Shown piece by piece: positions 24,942 through 34,097 of a stretch of 64,000 nt of DNA. Source of the DNA: Dankookia rubra. Lineage in GTDB: Bacteria; Pseudomonadota; Alphaproteobacteria; Acetobacterales; Acetobacteraceae. Below the pieces are notes generated by a model. That model searched no databases, was not told where the DNA came from, and saw only the letters and a program-made list of their open reading frames with translations. The stretch covers positions 1-64,000 of the forward strand of contig NZ_SMSJ01000030.1 of NCBI RefSeq assembly GCF_004355005.1. Direction: 5' to 3'. The number at the start of each line of letters is the position of its first letter. Position 1 is the stretch's first letter. The position numbers were made by a program, and so were the translations under genes.

Positions 24942-27056
24942 CTAGCCGGCCCCGAGCGTCCCCATCGCGGCATCCCGGCCGAACAGGGCCAGCAGGACCC
25001 GCGCCGCCTGGCCGCGCGGCCCGGTCAGCAGCGGATCCTTCTCCAGCAGCAGGGCGGCGTCGCGGTTGGCCATCAGGATCAGCCCCTCCTGCGCCTCGGC
25101 TTCCGGCAGGCCGAGGCGGAAGACCGGCAGGCCGGATTGCCGGGTCCCCAGCGCCTCGCCGGCGCCGCGCAGGCGGAAATCGGTATCGGCAATCAGGAAG
25201 CCGTCCTCGGTGTCGCGCAGGATCAGCAGACGTTCCCGCGCCGAGAGGCCCAGCGCCTCGTCGTACAGCAGCATGCAATAGCTGGCATCGCCGCCCCGGC
25301 CGACCCGGCCGCGCAACTGGTGCAGCTGGGCCAGGCCGAAGCGGTCTGCGTGCTCGATCACCATCACCGTCGCCTCAGGCACGTCGACGCCGACCTCGAT
25401 CACCGTGGTCGCCACCAGGATGCGGGTCTGGCCAGCGGCGAAGGCGCGGATCGCCTTCTCGCGCTCCTCGGCCTCCAGGCGGCCATGCGCCAGGCCGACC
25501 TGGCCGGGGAAGCGCGCGGCCAGTTCGGCGAAGCGGGTCTCGGCGGCGGCGACGTCGATGGCGTCGCTCTCCTCGACCAGCGGACAGACCCAGTAGACCC
25601 GGGCGCCGCGGTCGAGCGCCCGGCCCAGCCCGGCCACCACCTGGTCCAGCTGCCGCAGCCCGTGCAGGGTGGTGGTGATCGGCTGCCGCCCGGCCGGCTT
25701 GCCGGTCAGGCGGGAAACCGACATCTCCCCCCACTGGGTCAGCAGCAGGGTGCGGGGGATCGGGGTCGCCGTCATCACCAGCATGTCCGCCGGTTGATCT
25801 TCCCTGGCGCCCTTCTCGGCCAGCATCAACCGTTGCGCGACGCCGAAGCGGTGCTGCTCGTCGACCACCGCCAGCCCGAGGTCGCGGAAGGCCACCCCCT
25901 CCTGGAACAGGGCATGGGTGCCGACGACGATATCCACCGCGCCGCTGGCAAGGCCCGCCAGCACCCGTTTGCGCTGGCTTCCCTTCACGCTGCCGGCGAG
26001 CAGCTCCACCCGCACCCCGGCCGGGGTGCAGAGCCGGGACAGGGTGCGGATGTGCTGCCGCGCCAGCAGCTCGGTCGGCGCCATCAGCGCGCCCTGGGCC
26101 CCGGCCTCGACCGCCCGCAGCAGGGCCAGCACCGCGACCAGCGTCTTGCCGGCGCCGACATCGCCCTGCAGCAGGCGCAGCATCCTTTGGGGCGCCGCCA
26201 GGTCGGCATCGATCTCGGCCAGGGCATGCGCCTGGGATGGGGTGAGGGGATGGCCGAAGGCGGCCAGGGCCCGGTCGCGAAGCTGCCCGTTCCCCGCCAG
26301 GGCCCGCCCGGCCCGCTGCCGCACCCGGCGACGGACCAGGGCCAGGGCGAGCTGCCCGGCCAGCGCCTCGTCATAGGCCAGGCGGGTTCGGATGGGCGGC
26401 AGCGGCGCCACCGCGGGTTGCTGCACCGCCCGCAACGCCGCGGCGAAGCCGGGCCAGCCCTCCCGCCGTAGTAGCGGCGCATCCTGCCATTCCGGCAGGT
26501 CGGGCAGCCGGTCCAGAGCCGCCGCCATCGCCTTCGCCACATGCGACAGGCGCAGGTCCTTCACCAGCGGCCAGACCGGCTCCAGTTCCGGCAGCCCCTC
26601 CGGCCCGGTGGCCGAGAGCGGGTTGATCATCGAATAAATGCCCGCCTCGAGCTTCACCTTGCCGGCAAAGAGCCGTTCCGTTCCTGGCGGCAGCAGCTTC
26701 TGCAGCCAGCCGAGGTTGCCGTTGATGTAGCGGATCAGCAGCCGCTTGCCGCCCGACTCGGCGCGGACCTCCACATAGGGGCGGCCAAGCCTGGAGCGGG
26801 CGGCGCGGAAGGCGGTGACGAGCGCCGGCAGGATCACCTCGGAGTCGAGCGGCGCCTCGGCCGGGCTGTCGACCCGGATCCGCTGGGCATAGCGCTCGGG
26901 CAGGTGGAACAGCAGGTCGAGCACCCGCTCGCCGCCAACCGCTTCCCTCAGCCGCTTACCAATCGCCGGCCCCACCCCGGGCAGGGAGGCCAGAGGCTCG
27001 GACAGCGGGCCGAGCGGGGGCGCCAGGCGCGGATCAGCCTGGTTATCCTCGGTCAC
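24942..27056 (-). CDS. recG: ATP-dependent DNA helicase RecG
   Basis: 704-residue branch-migration helicase that regresses stalled forks and resolves Holliday junctions. The N-terminal wedge (OB-fold) domain is present (LHLPERYAQRIRV near residue 55), followed by helicase motifs: Walker A GDVGAGKTLVA, DEQHRFG (DEAD-box variant), TATPIPRT, and the C-terminal RecA-like domain ending in QLRGRVGRGG and GTRQSG. Length is normal. The start is GTG 27056 (VTEDNQAD) with GGAAG upstream. It is divergent from sdhE with 45 bp between starts, an arrangement common in alphaproteobacteria. Confidence 0.95.
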   Translation of the reverse strand: MTEDNQADPRLAPPLGPLSEPLASLPGVGPAIGKRLREAVGGERVLDLLFHLPERYAQRIRVDSPAEAPLDSEVILPALVTAFRAARSRLGRPYVEVRAESGGKRLLIRYINGNLGWLQKLLPPGTERLFAGKVKLEAGIYSMINPLSATGPEGLPELEPVWPLVKDLRLSHVAKAMAAALDRLPDLPEWQDAPLLRREGWPGFAAALRAVQQPAVAPLPPIRTRLAYDEALAGQLALALVRRRVRQRAGRALAGNGQLRDRALAAFGHPLTPSQAHALAEIDADLAAPQRMLRLLQGDVGAGKTLVAVLALLRAVEAGAQGALMAPTELLARQHIRTLSRLCTPAGVRVELLAGSVKGSQRKRVLAGLASGAVDIVVGTHALFQEGVAFRDLGLAVVDEQHRFGVAQRLMLAEKGAREDQPADMLVMTATPIPRTLLLTQWGEMSVSRLTGKPAGRQPITTTLHGLRQLDQVVAGLGRALDRGARVYWVCPLVEESDAIDVAAAETRFAELAARFPGQVGLAHGRLEAEEREKAIRAFAAGQTRILVATTVIEVGVDVPEATVMVIEHADRFGLAQLHQLRGRVGRGGDASYCMLLYDEALGLSARERLLILRDTEDGFLIADTDFRLRGAGEALGTRQSGLPVFRLGLPEAEAQEGLILMANRDAALLLEKDPLLTGPRGQAARVLLALFGRDAAMGTLGAG

Positions 27057-27101
27057 GCGCAACTTCCGCGGTATATGCTGTGTCGGGCTGACAGGATTCC
27101 C

Positions 27102-27446
27102 ATGTACCCCTATATGCCAGCCCCCGTGCTCAGTGACGACATGCCCCCCGAAACAGACATCCTCGATCCCCGCCGCCGCCGCCTGGTCTTCCGCGCGCAT
27201 CATCGCGGAACCAAGGAGGCCGACCTGATGATAGGCCGCTTCGTGGCAACCAACATCGCCGGCTTTACCCCGGCCGAACTGGATGAGCTGGAGGCGGTGC
27301 TGGAATACCCTGATGTTGACCTGGCAGACTGGCTGAGCGGGCGGCGGCCGATCCCGCCGGAATGCCGGACCCCGATGCTGGACCGCATGGCGGTCGAATG
27401 CGCCGGCAGCGGCGCCGGCCTGCCCGCGGAATTGCGCCCGCGATGA
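27102..27446 (+). CDS. sdhE: succinate dehydrogenase assembly factor SdhE
   Basis: 114-residue protein with the SdhE/Sdh5 (DUF339) core: RRRRLVFRAHHRGTKEADLMIGRFV, holding the RGxxE motif (Arg 35, Gly 36, Glu 39) that contacts the flavoprotein when FAD is attached to succinate dehydrogenase. The ATG 27102 has CAGGA upstream; later ATGs at 27114 and 27141 lack one, though the family core would fit. Its stop overlaps the mfd start (ATGA), so the pair is co-translated. Confidence 0.92.
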   Translation: MYPYMPAPVLSDDMPPETDILDPRRRRLVFRAHHRGTKEADLMIGRFVATNIAGFTPAELDELEAVLEYPDVDLADWLSGRRPIPPECRTPMLDRMAVECAGSGAGLPAELRPR

Positions 27447-30400
27447 GCGAGGTGCAGGAGCGGACCCAGGGTCTGGTCGTCCATGGCGCGCCGGAGGGCT
27501 TCGATGCCCTGCTGCTGGCCCGCCGCCGAGCCGAAACCGAAGCGCCGGTCCTGCATGTCTGCCGCGACGATGCCCGCACCGCCCGGATGGTCGAGGCGAT
27601 CGGCTTCTTCGCCCCTGATGTCGAGGTGCTGCGCTTTCCGGCGTGGGATTGCCTGCCCTATGACCGGGTCTCGCCCAACCCGGAGATCGTCGCCGAGCGC
27701 GTCTCCACCCTGACCCGGCTGCTGGAGCCGGGGCCGCGGCCGCGCATCGTCGTCACCACCGTGAACGCCCTGGTGCAGAAGGTGCCGCCGCGCGAGGTCT
27801 TCCTCGGCGCCACCATGCTGCTCCGGAAGGGCGGCCGGGTGCGGCCGGAGGCGCTGACCGCCTTCCTCGAGGCCAATGGCTATGGCCGCACCGGGACCGT
27901 CATGGAGCCTGGCGAATACGCGGTCCGCGGCGGCATCATCGACCTCTATCCCTCGGGCGAATCGGACCCGGTGCGGCTCGACCTGTTCGGCGACGAGATC
28001 GAGAGCCTCCGGCGCTTCGATACCGGCACCCAGCGGAGCGGCGCGGCGCTGGCCGAGCTCTGGCTGCGGCCGGTGGGGGAGGTCTTCCTTGACGAGGCCT
28101 CGATCAGCCGCTTCCGGACCGCCTATCGCGAGCTTTTCGGCAATGCCGCGGCCGAGGACCCGCTCTATGTCTCGGTCAGCGCCGGCCGCAAGCATCCGGG
28201 CATGGAGCACTGGGCCGGTCTGTTCCACGAGCGGATGGAGACCCTGCTCGACTACCTTAACACGGGTGCCCAGGGCGCCTCGGTCAGCCTCGACCATCAG
28301 GCGGAGGACGTGCTGGTGGCGCGCCTCGAGATGGTCGAGGACCACTATCAGGCCCGCCGTGTGCCGGTCCGCACCTCGGAAGGCGAGGTGCCCTACCGCC
28401 CGGCGCCGCCCGGCGGGCTGTACCTGACGCGGGCCGGCTGGGACCGCATGCTGACCGGCGGGCCGCTGTTCCGCTTCTCCCCCTTCGGCCAGCCGGACGG
28501 CGCCGAGGGGATCGAGGCCGGCGGGCGACCGGGGCGGCTCTTCACCGAGGCCCGCGCCGCCGGGCAGAACGTCTTCACCGCCTATGCCGAGCATGCCCAG
28601 GCGATGGTCGGGCAGGGCAGGCGCCCGGTGGTGGCGGCATGGACGCGGGGCTCGCGCGAGCGGCTGGCCAACCTGCTGCGGGAGAACGGCGTCGCGGCGC
28701 AGGCGGTCGACGACTTCTCCGGCATTGCCGGCCTGTCCAAGGGCGTCGTCGCCTTGGCCGTGCTGGGGCTGGAACGCGGCTTCCTGGCCCCGGCCAGCGC
28801 CACCGGGACGAAATTCGGGCTTTCGGTCGTCGGCGAGCAGGATCTTCTGGGCGAGCGCATCGCCCGCCCGCCGCGCCGCCGCAAGCGGGCCGACCAGTTC
28901 ATCGCCGATGCCACGGGCATCGAGCAGGGCGACCTGGTGGTGCACCAGGACCACGGCATCGGCCGCTACGACGGGCTCGAGACGCTGCAGGTCAGCGGCG
29001 CGGCGCATGACTGCCTCAGGCTGATCTACGACGGCGGCGACAAGCTGTTCCTGCCGGTCGAGAATATAGAGGTCCTCTCGCGCTTCGGCTCGGAGGGCCA
29101 GGGCGTCGCGCTCGACAAGCTCGGAGGGTCGTCCTGGCAGTCGCGCAAGGCGCGCGCCAAGCAGCGCATCCAGGACATGGCGGCGCAGCTCATCCGCATC
29201 GCCGCCGAGCGGGCGACTCGGGAAGGCACGCTGGCGACCCCGCCCGAGGGCGTCTGGGACGAGTTCTGCAGCCGCTTCCCCTTCGCCGAGACCGAGGACC
29301 AGCAGCGCGCCATCGCCGACGTGCTGGAGGATCTGGCGGCCGGGCGGCCGATGGACCGGCTGGTCTGCGGCGATGTCGGCTTCGGCAAGACCGAGGTCGC
29401 GCTGCGCGCCGCCTTCGTCGTGGCGATGTCGGGCGCGCAGGTGGCGGTGGTGGTGCCGACCACGCTGCTCGCCCGCCAGCACACCCGCACCTTCGCCGCC
29501 CGCTTCGCCGGGATGCCGGTGACCATCGCCCAGCTGTCGCGGATGGTGACGGCAAAGGATGCGGCCAAGGTGCGGGAGGGGCTGAAGGATGGCTCCATCA
29601 ACATCGTCGTCGGCACCCATGCGCTGCTGGCCAAGGGCGTCGAGTTTGCCGACCTCGGCCTGGTCATCGTCGACGAGGAGCAGCATTTCGGCGTCGCCCA
29701 CAAGGAACGGCTGAAGGCGCTGAAGACCGACGTTCATGTCCTGACCCTGACCGCGACGCCGATCCCGCGCACCCTGCAGCTCGCGCTGACCGGCGTCCGG
29801 GAGATGAGCATCATCGCCACGCCGCCGGTTGACCGGCTCGCGGTGCGGACCTTCATCATGCCCTGGGACGGCGTGGTGCTGCGGGAGGCGATCCAGCGCG
29901 AGCGGTTCCGCGGCGGCCAGGTCTTCTGCGTCGTCCCGCGGCTCGAGGATATGGAGAAGGTCTCGGCCCGGCTGCGCGAAATCGTCCCCGACGCCCGCAT
30001 CGTCGAGGCGCATGGCCAGCTCGCGCCGACCCACCTTGAGAAGGTCATGACCGAGTTCGGCGACGGCAAGCACGACATCCTGCTGTCCACCAACATCGTC
30101 GAGTCCGGGCTCGACATGCCGGCGGTGAACACGCTGATCATCCACCGCGCCGACATGTTCGGCCTGGCGCAGCTGTATCAGCTGCGCGGCCGGGTCGGCC
30201 GCGGCAAGCAGCGCGGCTATGCCTACCTGACCTGGCCGTCTTCCCACCGGCTTTCGGCCGCGGCGCAGAAGCGGCTGGAGGTCATGCAGACGCTCGACAA
30301 CCTCGGCGCCGGCTTCACCCTGGCCTCCCACGACCTCGACATCCGCGGCGCCGGCAACCTTCTGGGCGACGAGCAGAGCGGCCATATCCGCGAGGTCGGC

Positions 30401-30955
30401 ATCGAACTCTATCAGCAGATGCTCGAGGACGCGGTCAACGAGATCAAGTCCGGCCAGCACGGCCGCAAGAAGTCCGAGGCCGACTATGCCGGCGCCTGGA
30501 CGCCGAACATCAACCTCGGCCTGCCCGTGCTGATCCCCGAAGACTACGTGCGCGACCTGCCGGTCCGGCTCGGCCTCTATCGCCGCATCGGCGCCCTGCA
30601 GACCGAGGCCGAGATCGAGGCCATGGCGGCCGAGCTCGCGGACCGCTTCGGCAGCCTGCCGGCCGAGGTCGAGAACCTGCTGCAGGTGGTCGCCATCAAG
30701 GCGCTCTGCCGCGGCGCCGGTGTTGAGAAAGTGGATGCCGGGCCGAAGGGCGTGGTGCTGAGCTTCTTCAAGAACCACTTCCGCAACCCGGGCGGGCTGG
30801 TAACCTGGGTGGCGGCGCAGAAGGGGCTGGTAAAGCTGCGACCCGACCACAAGCTGGCCCTGCTGCGGGAGATGGAGCTGCCGCAGCGAGTACGAGTGGC
30901 GAAAGATCTGCTGGTGGCGCTCGTGAAGGTGGCGGGGCAGGCGAAGGCTGCCTGA
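27443..30955 (+). CDS. mfd: transcription-repair coupling factor Mfd
   Basis: 1170-residue translocase that removes stalled RNA polymerase at DNA lesions and recruits UvrA. Domains in order: UvrB-like module at the N-terminus (near residues 20-330), RNA polymerase interaction (CarD-like) domain beginning GDLVVHQDHGIGRYDGLE around residue 500, then the RecG-like translocase with Walker A GDVGFGKTEVAL, DEEQHFG, TATPIPRT and QLRGRVGRGKQ, and a C-terminal TRCF domain. Full length and undamaged. Overlaps sdhE by four bases. Confidence 0.96.
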   Translation: MSEVQERTQGLVVHGAPEGFDALLLARRRAETEAPVLHVCRDDARTARMVEAIGFFAPDVEVLRFPAWDCLPYDRVSPNPEIVAERVSTLTRLLEPGPRPRIVVTTVNALVQKVPPREVFLGATMLLRKGGRVRPEALTAFLEANGYGRTGTVMEPGEYAVRGGIIDLYPSGESDPVRLDLFGDEIESLRRFDTGTQRSGAALAELWLRPVGEVFLDEASISRFRTAYRELFGNAAAEDPLYVSVSAGRKHPGMEHWAGLFHERMETLLDYLNTGAQGASVSLDHQAEDVLVARLEMVEDHYQARRVPVRTSEGEVPYRPAPPGGLYLTRAGWDRMLTGGPLFRFSPFGQPDGAEGIEAGGRPGRLFTEARAAGQNVFTAYAEHAQAMVGQGRRPVVAAWTRGSRERLANLLRENGVAAQAVDDFSGIAGLSKGVVALAVLGLERGFLAPASATGTKFGLSVVGEQDLLGERIARPPRRRKRADQFIADATGIEQGDLVVHQDHGIGRYDGLETLQVSGAAHDCLRLIYDGGDKLFLPVENIEVLSRFGSEGQGVALDKLGGSSWQSRKARAKQRIQDMAAQLIRIAAERATREGTLATPPEGVWDEFCSRFPFAETEDQQRAIADVLEDLAAGRPMDRLVCGDVGFGKTEVALRAAFVVAMSGAQVAVVVPTTLLARQHTRTFAARFAGMPVTIAQLSRMVTAKDAAKVREGLKDGSINIVVGTHALLAKGVEFADLGLVIVDEEQHFGVAHKERLKALKTDVHVLTLTATPIPRTLQLALTGVREMSIIATPPVDRLAVRTFIMPWDGVVLREAIQRERFRGGQVFCVVPRLEDMEKVSARLREIVPDARIVEAHGQLAPTHLEKVMTEFGDGKHDILLSTNIVESGLDMPAVNTLIIHRADMFGLAQLYQLRGRVGRGKQRGYAYLTWPSSHRLSAAAQKRLEVMQTLDNLGAGFTLASHDLDIRGAGNLLGDEQSGHIREVGIELYQQMLEDAVNEIKSGQHGRKKSEADYAGAWTPNINLGLPVLIPEDYVRDLPVRLGLYRRIGALQTEAEIEAMAAELADRFGSLPAEVENLLQVVAIKALCRGAGVEKVDAGPKGVVLSFFKNHFRNPGGLVTWVAAQKGLVKLRPDHKLALLREMELPQRVRVAKDLLVALVKVAGQAKAA

Positions 30956-31019
30956 ATCTGTACTTATGAGCGATTTAGAACGGGTTGTATTCGTGTAACA
31001 CTAGCGGCGGCGTGGGCGC

Positions 31020-31511
31020 ATGCCACATCCCGCCGGCATGTCCGCCCCTGCTGCCCGCCGTACCGACCTCGACCTTCTCCGCAGCCTGGTCTGCTGCGGC
31101 TTGGTTATCCTGGCGCATGCCCTGCTGATCTTCGCCGCCGAGCCGCGCTACCATGTAGAGAGCGCGGCGCCCTGGGGGGGGGCGACGGTGGCCTACGAAG
31201 CCATGCGGATCTCGACCCTGGCGATCTTCTTCACCCTGGCAGGCTGGTCGGCCGTGGCCTCGCTCCGGCGGCGGCCGGCCGGGCGCTACGTGCGGGACCG
31301 GCTGGCGCGGGTGCTGCTGCCGCTGTTGGCAGGAATCCTGCTGCTGGCTTCGGTGCTGGCGATCTGGCTGGCGGCGACGGCGGTGTCACTGGTGGCGTAT
31401 CGTTAGCTGGTGCAGCCGTGGCGGGTGCCGCGGGTGCTGGTGGGGATGGGCGCGACATTGCAGTAGGCAGCGAGCCTGTTGCGTCATGCCTTTGGCGACC
31501 CGTACGAGTAG
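31020..31511 (+). pseudogene. acyltransferase family 3 remnant, internally deleted and with nonsense codons
   Basis: An N-terminal acyltransferase-3 start (RRTDLDLLRSLVCCGLVILAHALLIF, the usual first helix) and second helix are followed at once by what looks like the end of the protein (LVQPWRVPRVLVGMG, the common C-terminal basic tail). In between, the six or more helices of a normal 350-400-residue enzyme are missing. The frame is broken by TAG at 31404-31406 and 31464-31466, after which ASLLRHAFGDPYE leads to a third TAG. It was probably an O-acyltransferase of surface sugars. It borders the lower-GC glycosyltransferase gene, so the deletion may mark an insertion or recombination edge. Confidence 0.55.
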
Positions 31512-31512
31512 C

Positions 31513-32547
31513 TCACGTCAAGCCAGCCATCTTAAGCATATGGTCTGCCGCGTCGATCAGATGCTGGGCGCCGTTGCGCTCTTTCGCATAGGCACGGCCT
31601 TCTTGCGCCATTTCTGCAAGGAGTGACGGATTGGCAAGCAAGGCCTCCGCGGTCGGTACCAACTCGTCGACGCCGACAAGGCGGACGGCACTAGTGCCTT
31701 CGTAGCGCTCCTGGATCGCAAAATTATGCGCCACCACTGGCGTGCCGCAGGCCAGTGATTCGAAGATGGCGCGCGGCACACCTTCCCAAAGCGAGGCATG
31801 GACCATAAGCCGCGCTCGTCCGACGACGGCAAGCGCCTCTGCGTTCGGCAGGCCGCCGAGCAGATGCACGTCGGCTTTGCCGGCCGCTGCCTGCGCCACG
31901 GCTTCTAAACCTTCGCCACCGCCAACCAATGCTATGCGGTAACGCCCGAAGAACGCCCGCAACGCAATCTGGTTCTTGCGTGGCTCAAAACTGCCGACGT
32001 TGACTATGTCGTAGTCCGGCGCAACGCCGGCGTGTCGCGCTGAGTAGATTTGGTCAGCCAGATCCCAGTCCAGGTACTTTGCCAAGGTCCGACATGGCAG
32101 GAAGCGGCCAAGTGCCTCGTGAATGGCTTCAATCTGGCCCTGGCTTTCCGCCAGGACAAAGTCGGCCCGCTCCAGCACGGGGTCCACGGCGGTACCGCCA
32201 AGGATGAACCCAATCCGCGGCGAGCCGAGTGACATCCGGTTCAGCACATGCGGTACTATGTCGTATCCAAGACCCTTGAAGACGAGGAGGTCTGGCTTTT
32301 CAGCTTCGAGCCGCTCAAGGAGCAAGCTCGACACCATCCGGTGCGGCGACGATCCAGGGTTGTCAGACGGGAAGTAGGAGACGGGCACATGGTTCCGGAA
32401 CAGCTCGTGCTTGAGCTCGGAACGCTTATGATAGCGATAAACCGCTGCGTCGTGGCCAAGCTGCATCAATCTTTCTGCAATGACAGCCTCCCGCACTTCA
32501 CTGAAGAGGTAGGACGTCGGATGTGAGATGATGAACCGAATTCTCAT
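31513..32547 (-). CDS. glycosyltransferase family 4/1-like, lower GC
   Basis: 344-residue GT-B fold glycosyltransferase. The C-terminal domain shows VNVGSFEPRKNQIALRAF (start of the nucleotide-binding half), VHLLGGLPNAEALAVVGRARLMVHASLWEG and the EGVPRAIFESLACGTPVV motif with the two Glu residues of the E-x7-E pattern. No signal or membrane helix. It would add a sugar to a lipid-linked or surface glycan. Base composition is visibly less GC-rich than neighbours, and AT-rich DNA follows upstream of its start, both signs of transfer. It overlaps no partner gene. Confidence 0.85.
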   Translation of the reverse strand: MRIRFIISHPTSYLFSEVREAVIAERLMQLGHDAAVYRYHKRSELKHELFRNHVPVSYFPSDNPGSSPHRMVSSLLLERLEAEKPDLLVFKGLGYDIVPHVLNRMSLGSPRIGFILGGTAVDPVLERADFVLAESQGQIEAIHEALGRFLPCRTLAKYLDWDLADQIYSARHAGVAPDYDIVNVGSFEPRKNQIALRAFFGRYRIALVGGGEGLEAVAQAAAGKADVHLLGGLPNAEALAVVGRARLMVHASLWEGVPRAIFESLACGTPVVAHNFAIQERYEGTSAVRLVGVDELVPTAEALLANPSLLAEMAQEGRAYAKERNGAQHLIDAADHMLKMAGLT

Positions 32548-32912
32548 GTGTTCACTCGATATGAGACAGTGATTTTTCGGCGGTCAGAACACCAAGTGCT
32601 TTCAAAAGAAAAAACGATAAATCATCATTTACAGGACAAGTAGATGAGCACGTCATAATTGATCCTAAGATCAAGACGAAATTACTGACCTTAAAAACAA
32701 CGGATCATGTCATTGATATTGTCCCGTCCGTATTTTCGGCGCCGGGGTTACAATGCACCCACACGCCGAATCAAGAACGAAATTTATCATAAAGTTATGT
32801 TCGGACGCGATAGGCACCGTACCCGAGATACCGACATTACGTGATTTCCAGGAAGTGACTCGCGCGGAGCTCACGTCGGGCAGCTTGGCATGGCGGATAG
32901 CCCTGCCGCCGC
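32548..32912. other. AT-rich intergenic region of about 365 bp
   Basis: Markedly AT-richer than the rest of the window, with runs such as AAAAGAAAAAACGATAAATC. No gene with family features is seen. It holds the glycosyltransferase promoter region and looks like imported DNA left at the edge of the accessory patch. Confidence 0.6.
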
Positions 32913-33572
32913 TTACCCCTCCACCAACGCCACATCCAGCAGCCGCTCCAGCACCTCCGGCTCCTGCGCCCCGGCGATCGCATGCCGCCCCGCCACCACG
33001 AAGCAGGGGACCCCGTTGATCCCCAGGCGATGCGCCCGGAGATTGTCGGCATGCACCGCCTCGACCTCCGCCACCGTTGCCAGGAATCGGCGCGCCATCG
33101 GAGCCTCCAGGCCCAGCCGCCCGGCGATCGCTGCCAGCACCGCGGCATCGCCGATATCGGCGCCCTCCATGAAATAGGCTTCGAACACCGCATCCACCGC
33201 CGCGTCGGCAGCACCGAACCGGCCGGCCCAGCGGACCAGCCGGTGCGCGTCCAGCGAATGCGGCACCCGGCGGATGCGGTCGAAGCGGAATTCCAGTCCC
33301 TCCGCCCGGCCCAACTCGGCGATAGTGCCGTGCAGTCGGCGGGCGCGTTCCTCGCCGCCGAATTTCCGGACGAGATACTCCTGTCTTGGTACTCCTTGCG
33401 GGGCCAGGTCCGGGTTCAGCAGGAAGGGCCGCCAGATCAGCTCCGCCGCCACGTCCGGCCGGCTGCGCAGCATCCGCCGCAGCCGGCGGATACCGAGGAA
33501 GCACCAGGGGCAGACCAGGTCGAAAACGACCTCGATCGGCAGGCGGGCACGGGGCGGGGCGAGAATGTTCAC
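32913..33572 (-). CDS. DsbA family oxidoreductase, FrnE type
   Basis: 219-residue thioredoxin-fold protein with CPWC (Cys 21 and Cys 24) right after the first strand and a cis-Pro turn in NGVPCFVV near residue 188, the pattern of FrnE-like cytoplasmic DsbA proteins. The helical insert lies between. There is no signal peptide, so it is not a periplasmic DsbA. Function is probably disulfide/thiol exchange or glutathione-dependent isomerisation; partner unknown. Confidence 0.88.
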   Translation of the reverse strand: MNILAPPRARLPIEVVFDLVCPWCFLGIRRLRRMLRSRPDVAAELIWRPFLLNPDLAPQGVPRQEYLVRKFGGEERARRLHGTIAELGRAEGLEFRFDRIRRVPHSLDAHRLVRWAGRFGAADAAVDAVFEAYFMEGADIGDAAVLAAIAGRLGLEAPMARRFLATVAEVEAVHADNLRAHRLGINGVPCFVVAGRHAIAGAQEPEVLERLLDVALVEG

Positions 33573-34097
33573 CGCGGCATTCTAGCGGGCTTGGCGGGGC
33601 AGAGGGTACCCGGCATTTCCGCGCCCCGGCGGCGTCAATCCGACGGCAGCCCCAAGGCTTGCCGGGGCGAAGATCATGCCGCGCCGGGTCGGCCAGCGGT
33701 AGACGGGCCGCGGGCATCCGCTCCGCCTGCTGCAACGGTGTCCACGGCATCGCCGCCGCCGCAGCGCGACGTCGTGAAGGCCAAAGGCGGGGCGCAGCGC
33801 GTTGAACTCGCCAGTCTCGACGAGGTCGAGCATGGCCGCCGTTCCGGCCCAAAGCGCGGCGTGCAGTCGGCCTGCGGTGATCCGGTCGATGTGTTCCGGC
33901 GGCCCCCGGCAATGCAGCCGCCTGCTGGCCGATTGGGATCCTCGATCGGCGCCGCGCTCCCAGCGAGCACGGCTTCGGCGCGGGCCGAGGTCGGGCGGCA
34001 TCCGGTCAGCCAGTCGGCGCCGGTCTCCTCGCCGAGCCACTTGAGGATCAGCAGGTCGGGCGGCGCCTCGAACAGGCTGGCGACCAGTCGGCAGCGG
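33573..34097 (-). pseudogene. degenerate coding remnant of unknown family
   Basis: No intact gene fits this 525-bp gap. On the minus strand from about 34110 a frame reads DDRCRLVASLFEAPPDLLILKWLGEETG without a start codon, and after about 150 nt the sense-looking text continues in another frame as RITAGRLHAALWAGTAAMLDLVETGEF. This suggests a decayed gene with at least one frameshift directly downstream of the methyltransferase fusion. I do not recognise the family. Confidence 0.3.

Noticed and set aside
27200-30850. 1216-codon minus-strand frame
   Set aside because: Exact antisense shadow of mfd, which has full family motifs.
32710-33912. 400-codon minus-strand frame across the AT-rich gap
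   Set aside because: Mostly antisense-frame shadow of the DsbA-like gene; only the tail lies in AT-rich DNA.
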